DNA from: Progne subis subis
Lineage: Eukaryota > Chordata > Aves > Passeriformes > Hirundinidae
Assembly: GCA_022316685.1 (NCBI GenBank)
Contig: JAKJHU010000066.1
Location: 186,001-250,000 of the forward strand
Length of the DNA stretch: 64,000 nt
Direction: 5' to 3'
Position numbers and translations under genes: made by a program. Under the pieces are notes generated by a model. That model did not search any database. It was not told the origin of the DNA and saw only the letters and a program-made list of their open reading frames with translations. Every line of letters starts with the position of its first letter. Within the stretch, counting starts at the first letter, position 1. This document shows, one piece after another, positions 1 through 13,400 of this stretch.

Positions 1-2035
1 GCTTCTTTTTTTTTTTTTTTTTTTTTCCGGTAGGGAAAGTCAAAATTAATTGTCGTGAATTTTCACACTTTTTCCCAACCAAATATGGCTTTTAGCAAAA
101 CATAAATTTCCAGGGCATTTTGGCATGAGTACTTGCTCTGCCAAAATACTACTTTCATCAACACCTTTCCAGTGCATCAAAGTAGTCCCTTTGCTCAGGG
201 GCTGGTGATGCAGACAGCATTAAATGCACCTGCTGACCAGGAAAGGGCTGTGTCCATTCTCACACCAGTGGTACCAGTGACAAAAGGAGATTAGACTTAA
301 TCAGTTCAGCTCACTTCCCATGGAAGAACCTGATTTGTGCAGAACACAGGAGTGATTTTCAGAGCAAGGGTGATGTGTTTCCAAGGGTGAAGGCGAAAAG
401 GAAGGTAAGACAGCTTCTGAAGAGGGTCCCACACAGCTCAAGGTCGCTTCAAAAGATCTTTCTTCTCTAGGATGTGCAGTCATGCCATGAGTTAGGCCTG
501 GCTTTAAATCCCTCAAAATCAGAGATTGAGTGCTAGGGCTGGTTTAAACGCACATAATTCATAGCCGTGGATATCAAGATATAAGGCTTTACCTGTTTTA
601 TTAACACTGGATTAGCAGTTTTGCCTGATGTCCCAATTCTCCTTCCACCCTGGCCAATAAAGCAGGGGAAAGCTGGTGCGTGGCAGGAGACCCTTGCATC
701 ATCTGCAGACCCTTCCCCAGGGCAGGGTCCTCCTCTTCCAGCACAGGCAGGACATCTGTGACCCAGTGTGGGTGACCCTGGGGCAGAGATCCCGGTCAGA
801 CGTCGCAGCCTGGCTGTTAATCATCCCGCAAGGAAGGGGAACCGGCTGCGTCAATGGTGAAATGAGGGCTGTCAGCATCAGAGGGGATCCGCACTGGGGA
901 TGACAGGCATGACCTGCTTTTCATGCTTTCTCTTTTTATTTGGTGACATGCTGTCATTCAGTGAATAATCTGGAGTTTTTCTCTCGGGGGTTTCTCCCTT
1001 GTTCCTTCAGTACTGAGGATAACCGAAGTGGGGATGTGGGACAGCACCACACAGCTTCAAACACCCCAAACACAATCTGTGGCAGCTGGGTAACTCTACT
1101 CATCCTGGATGCATAAAGTCTTACTAAGTGATGATGGTACAGCATGCACAGCAGCTTCAGGATTGCCTTCAAAATTCCTTCAGCATGGTGACCCACTAGA
1201 ATACATCTGTCACTAGAGCAACAAATACACATCAATTTTGCACATAAACATATGCATGTGTATGGGGAAGAGTCCTTAAAACAAGCAAACTGCCAATCTT
1301 CTTGCAGCGACCTTTGGTTTTATCCTGTGGGCATGTTCAAAGAGGGAAAGGTGGGTTCTGAGTTGGGACATTCCTTGTTGTGCCAGAAATGGAAATAACA
1401 GTCGAAAAGCCAATTCAGATGCTTCAGAAAAGTGGGGTTGGATTCTCAACTGGGATTCAGCATTTACTTGCACATCACCCCAAACCCCCATCACCCCAAG
1501 AGGTGCCTCAAGTTAATGCAACCCTGAGTCTCCATTTCAGCTGAACTAAGATCTCTGTTTGCCCAAATGTGACATTTGGCACAAGGGCTCTGGGCACTGC
1601 ACCAGGGCAGCATTAGGCACCAAGCACTTCACATGAAATGTGGCAGCATGTTGTAGACGTGTGGACATTCTGGCCAGATCTCCCAACCAAAACCTACCGT
1701 GTTCAGCAGAATCTTGCTTTAATCCCTTCTAGCTCATCAAGCTGTTGATAATTATAAATCATATTATCATATCATATTATAATGTGATATTATAATAGTA
1801 AGCAATCCATTACTAGAGACTACAGAAAGAGAAATGAAAACATTCTCTGAATTCATGCTTTTTCAAGCCGATTTTGACAGACTCTGCTGACAGTACCTTG
1901 CATCTGCCATAGTGAGCACAACAGCAGGCTCAGTACAGGTCACTGCCTAAATGGGGATTGTATTTTTATTTTAGTACATTGCAGATCTTTGATCCTGTAG
2001 AAAAGGAGGCTATGGGGTGATCGTATCACTTTCTG
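1..2035. other. Non-coding DNA, left edge
   Basis: No exon or gene is recognised. A run of 21 T lies at 6-26. An AT-rich patch at about 1746-1800 contains two copies of ATATTATAAT (1774-1783 and 1787-1796) and could form a small hairpin. Open frames here are short, lack recognisable domains and look like chance. The stretch could be intergenic DNA or an intron of a longer upstream-initiated FRMD4A transcript. The sequence does not decide between these. Confidence 0.6.
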
Positions 2036-2357
2036 TAACTGCCTGAAAGGAGGGGGAGCCAAGTGGGGGTTGGACTCTTCTCACAGGCAACAAGTAACAG
2101 GAGGAGAGGAAATGGTCTTAAGGTGTGCTAGAGGAGGTTCAGGCTGGACAGTGGGAGGAATTTCTCCACAGAATAGGTAATCAGACATTGGAATGGAGTG
2201 CCCAGGGAGGTGGTGGAGTCAGCATCCTGAAGGTGTTTAAGGAAAGCCTGGACATGGCATTCAGCGCCATGGTCTGGTTGACAAGGTGGAGATTGGTCAT
2301 AGGCGGGACTTGATCTCAGAGGCCTTTTCCAACCTCATTGAGTCTGTGATTCTGTGA
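2036..2357 (+). mobile_element. CR1 LINE fragment, 3' end, sense on +
   Basis: This is a 5'-truncated CR1 non-LTR retrotransposon. Recognisable 3'-end consensus stretches follow in order: an opening 'aactgcctgaaaggag', then 'caggcaacaagtaacagg', 'cccagggaggtggtggagtc', 'cttttccaacctcattgag', and the terminal 'tgtgattctgtgatt' repeat that CR1 uses instead of a poly-A tail. Only about 320 bp of the non-coding or C-terminal end remains, so it cannot be active. It has clear point divergence, which suggests an old insertion. CR1 is the dominant LINE of birds and reptiles, so this is the main taxonomic clue in the window. Confidence 0.9.
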
Positions 2358-4015
2358 TTACAGTGGAGTCCAGCAAAAGGCCTGGATGCTGTAGCACAGG
2401 GAGAAATTTGCCTTTTCACAAGCATTTTCTGTGTCCACATAGCACCCAAAAGGCAGGGGCGGCTCCTCTTGCCTGGACAATGCTAGATGCAAAGCAGAAG
2501 CAAATCACTTTTTGCAGTGATTTTTTTTTTTTGCAGCCATCCTTGGGGGTATCATTCCCCAGGAAGCCTTGGGTGGCTTTGGATACCCAGTGCTTTTCAC
2601 AGCAACAAGCTCAGGAAAGAGCCAGAGCATCATGGTTGCTCAAAAAAGGTAAAGTCCATGGAAAGATGGGTTATGTTTATGCCTCCAGAGTGGGCTGGCA
2701 TCTTCAAACACCCCTTTAGCAATGCTGTAGCCATACTTATGGTCCTTAAGCTGCTGCCAGTAGTGCCAGGGCACTTGATTGAAGAAGGGAGCAGTGAGAC
2801 ACAAGCCACCATTCCATGGTGGAGAAACAGCACTGGAGAAACAGCCCTGTCTGCATGGATTCCCATCCACAGGGGGCTGCACAGCAGGCACTGGGTTTGT
2901 CATATTTATGTAACTTTAGGCTCTGTTTCAGATGAAGGCAGGGGTTTGGGTAGGCCAGCTCCCTGGTGCTGCTCTGTAATTCAGTCTAAATGCTTTGGAG
3001 ACAACCAGAGGCCACTGCAGACTGCACTGGGGGCTAGCCACAACCTCCAGAAAACTATGGAAAAATATACTGTGTCTCTGTCCTTGGTCAAAACACTAAA
3101 TAACAACCTGCCAAAGCTGGTAAATATTCCATGGAAGGCACAGGAGGCCACAAAGTGCATGTTTTATCAGTCACCAGAACAACATTTGCATCTGGCAGAG
3201 ATCCTGCTCTGCACCCAGGGCCACACGAGTTTTCAGCATTAGCATTGCGCCTTGAATGCATTTTTTACCCGATCTCCTCGTTTCTAGGGATGCCATTATA
3301 AACAGAGGACCTGGTTTTATTATTAAGTAGCAAATCAATCCAGACATGCTGAGCACAATCCAGTTATTGCATGTAGTTACTGTAGGCTGAAGAAGTCATA
3401 AATAAATGAGCATGGTATTTAACATTTTAGTCCCACCATAAGCACCCAGACCATTGTTGGCTCCGTGTGAACGGCTTGGTCTGGGGAGGATTTTTGGTAG
3501 GCATGGCAGGCAGCACTGTCAGAAAGACAGGTTGTGGTGCTCCATGAGGGCCAAGACAACAGCAGGATAATGAGAGCTAAATGCAGGTACTTTTTTCCTT
3601 TTGTTTCCCAGCATGAAGGTCAGCAGGGGCCTCTTCCTGTTCCTCTCTGCTCACCCAGTGGGAGCAGAGTAAACTCGTGTCAATCCGTGGGTGCAGGAAA
3701 GCCAAGAAAAGGTGCTTTGTGAAACCCCAGACAGCTCCCAAGGGGACAGGGCTGAACACAGGGCTCACTTTCCTTCTCTTACCACCATTCCCAAAGCATC
3801 CCAGATGTTTGGTTTTGGGTTTCAAACCTTATTTTGAGAGGGTTTGGGTTGTTCAGTGGAAATAAAGCATCCTGCTTTAGTATACTAGTTACTCATTACC
3901 TCATTAGCACAATGATGTATGAACAGCCACACAAGTACAACGATGCTCAGCTGCAATATAAACACAGTCACTGCTAAACTGACTCATTTAAAAAAGTATT
4001 CCTTACATCTGGCTC
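2358..4015. other. Non-coding DNA between CR1 and T-rich tracts
   Basis: No gene is recognised. A 251-codon open frame at 2487-3242 has no recognisable domain, no low-complexity-free conserved core and no flanking exon signals. I treat it as chance. A run of 12 T followed by GCAG at 2521-2536 resembles a splice acceptor, but no matching donor-bounded coding exon follows. Confidence 0.5.
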
Positions 4016-4074
4016 TTTTTTTTTTTTTTTTTGCTTTTTTTTTTTTTTTTTTTTGCCTTTTTTTTTTTTTTTTT
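4016..4074. repeat. Triple poly-T tract
   Basis: Three T homopolymers of 17, 20 and 17 bases (4016-4032, 4035-4054, 4058-4074) are separated only by GC and GCC, then followed by a pyrimidine-rich stretch to about 4105. The regular spacing suggests one long T-run interrupted by substitutions, or a duplicated T-run. Such tracts disfavour nucleosomes and are prone to slippage and assembly error. No retroposed body is recognised on either side. Confidence 0.9.
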
Positions 4075-4157
4075 CCCCTCTATTCTTTTCTTCTCTTCCC
4101 CCAGACCACTTTCCTACTTCTAACTTCAATTGTGCCATTTTGTGCAAGGAGGGCAGG

Positions 4158-4278
4158 TGTCCCCATGCAGGCAGCCTGCAGGGACCTGCCACACAGAGCC
4201 TGTGTCCGTGTCCATGTCCCCATGCAGGCAGCCTGCAGGGACCTGCCACACAGAGCCTGTGTCCGTGTCCATGTCCCT
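4158..4278. repeat. 57-bp minisatellite, 2.1 copies
   Basis: Two copies of a 57-bp unit start at 4158 and 4215 and read identically base for base by eye. A third copy begins at 4272 and breaks off after about 7 bases. Because 57 is a multiple of 3, open frames run through the array on both strands and give a misleading 19-residue protein repeat. Identity of the two copies implies a recent duplication, a length-variable locus, or an assembly artefact. Confidence 0.9.
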
Positions 4279-4443
4279 CTGCATCCCCAGTCAAAGCAGC
4301 AGAGAGCTCTGCCCATGCTGTGATAGTGGTGAGGAGGATGCTGGTGTTTAACTTGTGCACTCATTTATATTCAACTGTAGGGTCAAATGAATTATTTTTT
4401 CTAAGCTATTGCTATTACAACTGCTATGACTATTACTGCTACC

Positions 4444-4480
4444 ATTATTATTGTTGTTGTTGTTGCTGCTGCTATTATTT
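4444..4480. repeat. Compound trinucleotide microsatellite (ATT/GTT/GCT)n
   Basis: A short run of ATT units passes into TTG units and then TGC units, followed by TATTATTTGC. It lies inside a pyrimidine-biased stretch from about 4400 to 4500. The poly-Leu/Val or poly-Asn reading frames across it are artefacts of the repeat. Confidence 0.8.
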
Positions 4481-7400
4481 GCTGTTTCTGCCAGGGAGTG
4501 TATAAAAAAATTACATTTGCAATTTTGCACCATCCTTTATGTGATTTTGTTCCTGGTCACTTGGTAGTGCAGAAACCAATTTTCTTCACTAGTTTGGAAA
4601 AAAAACTAGGGAAGCATCAAAGCAGGTGGCACTGCTGTGGTCTTGATTCTGTTTCTCAGAAGCAGCAAGCTGTCCTCAGCTCTCCAGCAGTTTAAGGATT
4701 TTGTTTCGAAGGAATAAAAGGATGAGAGGGGAAATGGGCTGTTTCCTATGGATTGCCTTGTTTATTTGCTTGGGCTTGCTTGTTTCTCTGCAAGGGGAAA
4801 TCAACAGGAAAAAGAATTTCTAGTGAAAGCCATGAAAAGGGAAGACTTGCAGATTTCCCTCCAGATATTTTGCACAGCCCTACATAAAGTATTTAGTAAG
4901 CTGCTACTGAAATCAACTCCTCTCAAGGGCTGTTCTTTCCTTTCCTGACAGCAATAGAATAGCCTGTTACGGGCTCTCCACTCTCCAAGTCTGAGTGTTG
5001 GCCGTATTTTAGCTGAAATAACCTCTGAGAATGGACATCCTTGTTCTTTGGGAGAGCCTTGTAACCTTGTTCTCACTCCCATGGATACAGTGGCACAGAA
5101 AGCCACAAAGACCAGCCACTTTTTTGCAGAGCTTTTCCTTTTCCCAAGGGGTTGAAAAGCAGAGCAATGGCTGCTGCACAATATCCCAGGTGCTCTAGAG
5201 TCAAAGGCTAGAGTACACTGCACACAGATCCAGTGCATCACCCATTTAAGTTAAAAATCTAGTGGCATGACTTGAAAAACCTCCCTATTTCTAGGTAGGT
5301 TGTAGCCCAGGGGCCTGAGTTCAGAGGCCATGAGATTTCTCTCTTGCCTCGGGAAGTGGCAGCAGAAGGCAGCAGATTTCTGTGTGCTGGCACAATCCTC
5401 AGACTCAACTGTAGGTCTGCACCAGCTCAAAAGCTGAGTGTGTGTGCTCTTCCTAGAGGGTTGGTTTGTTTATTTTGGCCTTGGTGGAAGTACCCAGCCC
5501 AGCGCAGGCAGCTGCAGGAGCAGTGCTATAAGGACTCTTGGAATAACCACAGAGACAACCTATGTGATCACCACTGGAAAAACCCACCATTCACCACCAA
5601 TTATCACATTCTAGGTCTCAAGAGAGGCTACAATTATTCCCTGCTCCAAGTCTAGAGCAAATCAGCATTTTCCCAGTAATTGCAGTGTAGTAACTATTGT
5701 AGATGTTGACTTTTTAATAGCAAACACTGCTCAAGGATTAGATTTACAGCCATGTTAGTTAACTTTAGTGACTTGGAAATCAATTACCTTGCTGTGGAAC
5801 ATGACCAAAGATTATAGGGCAGCCCATGTGATAATTTACACTACCATCTAGGAGGGAAACTGTAACTTCAGTGTTTCACATAGACAGGCACCCTGTTTGC
5901 ACAGCTATAATTCCAGTAATAACAGCCACAAAAAGGGAAAAAGGAGAAAAAGTGACTACAAAATAGGGGGAGAGCTGTGTAGGGAGCAGTGGGAGGTGTT
6001 GGGAACTTTGCCATTCTCAATTATTTTTCAGAGTGATAATGGTGGTAGCATTTGGTTAATGATTGTGTTTTCCCAGTTCAGTTCACTTGGGTTGATGCTG
6101 CACAGCCCTGCCCAGGAGAAGGCTTGTCCCAGCCCAGGCACTGGGACACAGCCACTGTGTTGTGTCATCAGCAATGCAAATCCCCCTGCCAGCCCTCACT
6201 CCCTCACCAACAACCTGCCCTCTTGACTGGTGCCAACACTGCTGATTTCCAGGATCAGTTTTACAGGCAGCATTTTGCCCATTTTCTGCTCACCTCTCTG
6301 CTGCCCAGCACTTGTTCCCACACTTGACTCTTTTATCCTACTTGGGGCAGGAAAACTCGTGCCTATTTCTCCAAGCCTCTCTGCACAAAGAAAACATCTT
6401 TCCTTTACCTCCTTTGAAACAAGACCACCCAAGTCCGCTTTTCAGTCTGTGTTTCTAAGCAAGTTACGGAGAAGGACATTTAATTAATGTTTTTCTTCCT
6501 GCAACAAAGTTGCCGCTGTGACCCTTTAACTATTGGCTTTGTTCATCTTTCTCTCATTTATTTCCCATTTATTTCAGTCCTCCGTTCACATGAAGCTGGC
6601 AGCTGGGCTTTTGGAAGCCTCCAAGTACAGGAGTCCCCTCATGAAAAAACAAGCAGAGAAATTATATGAAAACTGGTTACTGCCATTATAAAATATCCTG
6701 ATACATCATACAATTCCTTTGACTCTAACCAGCAGAGCACACTCTATTTTCAAAATTACAAAGGTCCAAAAATATTAAGACTGGTTTAAAATAATTAATA
6801 AAATGTGTAGAGCTGGGCTCTATTCTCCTTCACCTTCTGGATTCAGCCCAGAAAAGCAGGTTTTCAGAAAAATGTCATCTATCATGAGACCTGGCAACCT
6901 TGCACTCTCAGACCATAAGGTCACTGTCACTGCAGCAAGGCAGCTGTCTCTGGCATGAGGAGGAGGGGCAGAAGCATCTGACTGCAAGCCAGGGGACAAG
7001 AAAATTAGCATTGTTCTAAACGAGGGGCATGAGCTACCATGGGGAAATAGCATCACTGCCCCTCTGAGATGGTCCAAATCCGATGGGGACGTGTGACCCT
7101 ACTGCAGCCACCTGCCCATCAGGGTGGGGACATCCAAGCCATGGTCCCCAGAGAGCAGCACAGCCCTGCCACATCCATGGTGCTGGATCCTAAGCAATCC
7201 TGTGCAGAAGATACACAGGAGAGCCTTTTATCATTGTTTTCCCTTGTTATAGCTTGCATATGCAAAGGATAATGTATGAATGCAGTCAACTCCCAATGCA
7301 GGTGCTTGTCCCAATTTTGGAGGTGCAGTTTATTTGTATTTAGTTGCAGTTAAGCAGTGATTGCAAGCATCAGTGTACTGTGGAGCATTTGGGTTTTATT

Positions 7401-10400
7401 TCCTCTCTTACTCCCATACAGCTTTCCATGAGAATTGCTGCAGAAATTCTTGTTTTGCCTGAAAATATGTATTTCACTAACCATGACTGTGTTTAAACCT
7501 GTTCAATTGCTTTAATAACAGCCCTTCCAACACACTTAATATGAAAATGTTTTCAATGTACTCAAAATCTTATCAACAAAGAGTGCAGTCACCATCACTA
7601 TGTTCTGCAAAGCCAAACCGCAAATATTGGTGAGTTTGTTGTATAGCTTAATTGCCAGGTATCCTTTCTGACCAATGGAATATGCTCCTGTAGCTAATCT
7701 GAGTAGAAAGTCTTGCTGTATTTTGAATGAAACAAGCCTAAAGAGTCATTGCAAAAGGTATCACTTAAACAATAGTTGATTTGTGTGTTATGTCTGAAAT
7801 CTCTATTCACCTCTCATGGTTTAACACTTCACGCCCTTAAGATAGAGACAAGCGTGTTACAATTGCACTCAGGTTTTAGGTGAAGACAGAGGGATCATAC
7901 AAGCTGAAATGTCACTGAGAAATAGGTGGGAGAGAACAGATTCAAGCAAAATCACATTTTCCATCTGAAAAACAGGCACCTAGTTTTCCTTAGCCCAAAG
8001 ACTGCAACAACACTACAGAGCTGAAGAAACTACCATTATAGCAGTCATCAAGTACTGGGGATTTGGTAGTTGAGAAGTTCACTGGAGTTCACCAGTCTTA
8101 AGAAACAGAATGATTCCTGTTTCTTACTCCTGGCAGTCACAGTGGTCATGGGGAAATGGTGCTACTACAGTGCAGGTCCCACATCTCATCTGTGAGGTAG
8201 TGTCAGACAGGATACAGATGTTCTCAAAGAGTGGGGATTAGGTGTATAATGATGACTTTTTATGAATCAGCACTGACCCACCCTTTCCTGCAAAAATTGA
8301 ACAGGGATGACAGGCTGAGTGACGGGAGCATTTTTGATGCCACAGCAACTAGGGTAAGATGTTCACCCTTCTAACAGAGAGACTCTGTGGTTTGACACCT
8401 CCCCAGGACATATGAATTTCAGTTTCTCATCTCTTATTTTTGAGGAAAAATATCCATGCCACTTATCCTGCAGCCTCACATGTGTCTGTAGGTCTTGTTA
8501 CAGTCATTAGAGGAAAGACATAAAGAGTCCTCAAAGAGGCATCAGTACTCAATACTGTCAGGTCCCAAACAGCAGCAAGCAAGGACTGCTGAGTCCCATC
8601 ACTGGGACACTTCTGGGCTCTCCTGCCCTTCTCAGGGCTGGTCTTCAGCAGCTCTGGGTCTGTGTGGCTCATGCAAACAGAGTTAGACATCACAGGGACA
8701 TCACAGCTTGGTGCAAACCATGCAGACACCAGGATGCTCAGAAACCAGGCCACCACTGTGTGTGGAGAGAAAATGAGCAGCCTTTGTGCAGTGGACTAAT
8801 CAAACCCTCCAGTCTCCTTAGCTGAGGGTTAAGAGTCTTTGTGGTGACCACCCTGGACAGGGTATCAGGAGAGCTGGGGTTTATCCTGGTGTGCCTCAGT
8901 AATGAAAAGGAAATACTTTTCAGATGAGTAATAGAAGCTCATGCTCCCAAAGACATCAGGTAGGCAGTAATCAGACTCAAGTTAAAAAAATAAATCAAGT
9001 AACACTGAGTCTTTGCTCTAGCAGAGCACTTTTATGACTGGTTCTGTGTTTATTTGGAAGAGATAAGCCCATTTTAAATGTTTTCCTATTAAATGTAATT
9101 TGGATGTTTGTTATTGACTGGGTCTAAATGCAAACATGATTGGTCAGATAAATATTTTCTGATATATAAGACCTGTTCTCTACACTTTCATGAAATGAGG
9201 GCTCGCTTGCTCTGAGATTTATTTTCTGTTCCCTACCTCTCTTTGCGGGGATTGCCTCATAAAGATTAAAAAAAGTGTAAAGTGGAAATCACCGATAAAA
9301 CTGTCAGAAATGGAACAGCCTTTGTTAATCACCAATTCATTAGCTGGGGGAAGAAGAGGGGTCTTGAGCCAGCACAAAGGGTTTGGTGTCACAAGGCCTG
9401 TGATTTATTCCTGTGTCTGTCTCTCCCTCTCTCTCTGTGGCCAATTTGGTACAGGATCTTACCCAGGTAAATTGATCTCTCTATGACTCCATTTTCCCAT
9501 CTGTTCAACTGAGGTAATGATCTTGCCTCACAGAGGTAGTGAAAACTTTCAAGAAGAAAAGGTTACCTGAAAAACCACACCTGCATCTGAAATTAGGCTA
9601 CCCCCTACTAGCCCCTACAGGAGCTTTCCCTGGTTTTGTTTGGTGGGTGAGCAATGGAGTAGAGAAATAACACTTAAAGAAATAAAATAATATATTCAAA
9701 AAGCAACAGAAATTGGAAAGCAAGATTACACTACTTTTTATTTCAAGTTGCTGAATTTGTCATTTTACTGTGTCACCTTAGTATTTCCTGAGCCCCTTTT
9801 TAAGGTTGCAGTTATATATTGAAACATCGTCTGAGTGGCTTTTTATTTTTGCAACATTTGTTTAGAAAAATCTTTTAATAATTATTTCGATGCCATATTG
9901 AACTGTTATCAGGGTTTTCTGTAAAATGTGAAATAGAAAGCTTTTCCAACTGATGTAAGTTTTGCAATCCTCAGTAGAAGGCAGTGTAAAACTACAAAAA
10001 TATTCTTTAAATCTGAACGCATGCAAAGTACCAAGGCTATTTCAGTACAGAAAGCCAAACAAGTGAGAATTAGTTTGATTTATTCCTCTGTGCAAAAGAA
10101 AGTACATCATTGTACATCATTATGTAGCTCAGTGCAAGAGGTACATGTATATTTTGCCCCACAGAAGGCACGTTTTTGGGCTTGGCTGTCTCAGCTGATT
10201 CATTTGATGTTCTTCACAATTATCTGTGCTGGCTTTTGGCATCAAAGAAAGCTTCTGGCTGACTTTCACCAGCACCAGTTGACTGCAGCATCTGAGGAAG
10301 GTGAGGGAGAGAATAATTTTGCCTTTTTCCAGCCTTGTTCTCAGGTTCTTGCCATTCACTCGCCATTTGCTCAGCAGTTCTCCGGGATGGATGAGGTTGT

Positions 10401-13400
10401 TCACTTGCCTTTGGATGAAAGAGGCAAGTGAATTATTAGCTGCATTTTACTTCTGCCTGTGCTGAAGCCATGCTGGTGGTCTGAGAGCATCTATCCAGGT
10501 CTCCCCCAGTCAAAAGGTGTTCTCTGTCAGCACCATGAGCATGTTCTGGAGCTCCTGTTCCTCCCCTGGGGAAAGACCTCTTCATGTCCTCCCACCACCT
10601 TTTTATGGATGGAAAGGAGCCCTTGCCATGTCTGCTCCTTCCTGCATTGGTTTGCTGTCAAGCCATTTCAGGGGAAAATCGGCAATATTCTGTGAGTAGG
10701 AAGAAGTTTCTCAGGCAGAGCTTTGCTCAGCTCTGAAGAAAAAGGAAGCATGTGACTCCCCTCTACCTCATGGGAGAAGGGGGAGGACTTGACCTCCATC
10801 CAGGAGGGGAATCCCTCATCCCTTCTATTCCTCCAGAAGGACAGGCATGGCTCACAGCATGATCCACCAGGAAGATTTCCTTCTTTCCTCTCCTGGGTCC
10901 CAGACCCAGGTGGATGCAAAGAGGAAGGAGCTGCAAGGAAGGAGCCCCTTTCTCCAGCATCACTCCCCCAGTCTGGGTGACCCCGGGAGGGCTGGTGGCG
11001 CACCCGGCTCCTCCTCGCTCCCTTATGCACACTTGAGCTGTTCGCTTTGTTTGGCCTCTTGGATGCCAGGATTACCCGGAGCTAACTGGGACACAGGCGA
11101 CTCACACGTGACTCCTGGCCCTTTCCACACCAGCCCCAGGCTGGAGCTGGAGGCAGCAGGCAGGATTTGCCAGCCCAGGGTCATGGCACCAACCAGCTGG
11201 AGTTGGCCTGTCCCCACCATCCGTTTCAGCTGCCTCGTGAGGACCGAGCTTTGCTTCCCTGCATAATAATCCTGCCAGCATGCACTTCCCTTGCCTAATG
11301 AAGGGAGGATTTATTGCACCAGCTCTCTGGGAATGTCGAGGTCTGCTTCCTTCCCTCTTCAGCTCTCTGAGATCCTTTAAGTAGTGTCTGTGTGAAAATT
11401 AATCAGACGCCCTGGAGGCTTATTTTGTCCAAAGCTAAAGTCCTGCTTCTCCCTTTCCCCCTGCCTTTTGTGCCCCGATTACTTAAGGGATTGTCCTGGA
11501 AATTAATGAAAGCATGACATGGGAATAACACCCACAGTTCATCTCAGAAGGGAAGTGTTTCAATGAAAGGCTTGACTAGAAACATCTCGTGGTTCACCCG
11601 GTAAACCTGGAGATCTTCCCGGTCGGAAGCGCACTGTGCCATGATGGTTGGTGTTTCATGTGCCCTATCTCCCATGGTTTGCAGGTCCAGACCCAGTTCT
11701 GAGTCAGGCCCTGCTGTGAGTAATTGCATTTTACTTTTTTCAATGAGATGCCTGTGGTTTCCACCTGGTTTCCAAAGTCTTCAGCATGAATTGTCGCAGG
11801 GTCACAACTTATCAAAACCTGTTACGGAGGAAAATGGAGGCTTGGTTGTGGTGGTACACCTTACCCTCCATCTCTTTGGTGGCCCTGGTCCATGGAGGGG
11901 GGTGAGGGCAGCCTGGTGGCTTAGGTGACCAGCTGGGTCACATTAGTCTCTTTTCTACCTCGCAGTATTGAGGCCTATTCAGTGTGTGGAGGATACAGAT
12001 TGTTTCAGATGAAAAGAGGTGACAGCACTGCTTCTTCTCCAGCCAAACTACATCACAGCTCATGAGCAATAAGAACATTTAATACCATGAATTTCAGAGG
12101 GACCACATGAATTAACCCATAGGCTAACCTGACATTTTATTTTCCAGGTCTGGCTGACCCTTGTCAGGGCTACAATAAGTCAGCTGCATTGATTTACAGT
12201 GAAATTCGTGTGCCTAACAGCTTATATCATGTCTGGAAATGGATTTCAGCTCCCAAGTTACTTAGGCCCATGTTGCTTTCTAAGTTTTGAGGCTTTTTAA
12301 TCTTTTACTGCCACTCAAATATTATGAGTTAAGAGTTGTGCAATCAATGAGAGTTAGGCCATTGAACACCTCCCACAGGGAGGCAGGCAGTTAGACAGCT
12401 TCAGCAAATCCTGAATGTTCTTTGGAAGGATTTTCCTCAACTTCCATGGGTTTCAGATGTACCATATGGGGGAAATGGCATTGACTCCTGTAAAGCACTG
12501 CACCTCTTACGGATGCAAATCATGGAGTGAGTGTGAATATTATTTCATGACACGACATCTCATCCAGCCCGTTAGTGCTAATTAATGCAGTTCTGGGTGT
12601 AGACAGTATTCATTAAGCTTTTCTGAAGCTACTAGAAATGTTCATGTAACAGCTCACACATTCTGATGGCACCCACAGTCCTATCACCACGTTCCCTGTA
12701 AAGTATTTTCGTTCTTTAATCTTTGCTAACGAGAGTGGGAATGAATTGTCAACAGTAATTCTCCAGCACAAGGCCGTGGTGTTTCCTCAGGTTTATTATC
12801 AGAACCAAGACAAAGGAATCAGCATGTTTTTATTTTGGCACAGAGGCATCTGGTTGCTGGAAGCTGGATTTTGTGTTTGTCAAAGTTAAATATATGGGTT
12901 GCTGTTCTGTTTTTGGGACTTGCCATGATAGGAACCAGCTTGGAAGAAGCACAGCCATTCCCTGCTTCTAGTCATTGTAATGACAGCAGCTCTGCTGCCC
13001 CCAGACTGGATGTTTGCTACCAGAGTGTGTTGTTCGGGTAGTGTCAGCTCCAGAGACCTTGTGAGATAATGGAATTTCTTTGAAGAAAGGGACTTTTGCT
13101 GCTGCTGCTGAATTATAACTGGGAAATTTAGAGAGAAATGTGCATGAGATGAATGACATTTTTACCAGGGAAGAAACTCACATCTGGCCAGTTTTTCTAG
13201 GGAAGAAAAATGCAGTAGATAAATGAGAAGAACCTGGGCAAAATCCTTGTCCAGTTCTGGAGAAAAAACACTCTTTCTGGTTGAGCCATCATAATCAGCT
13301 CTTGGCAAGGACAACAGTCCACTGTCTTTTCACATTATAAGAAACAGTTCCCATTCCTAAGTTCTTTGTTAACTCCATCAGGTACCTAGAGGATGTTATC

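Noticed and set aside
6..26. Poly-T run at the left edge as the reversed tail of a retrocopy
   Set aside because: No polyadenylation signal or recognisable coding body follows on the complementary strand within the visible sequence.
2487..3242. 251-codon open frame on the plus strand
   Set aside because: It has no recognisable domain, no exon signals and no orthology I can name. In this AT/GC-mixed non-coding DNA a single frame of this length can arise by chance.
4053..4505. Plus-strand frame with a repeated 19-residue unit and homopolymers
   Set aside because: It is a product of the poly-T tracts, the 57-bp minisatellite and the trinucleotide repeat, not a gene.
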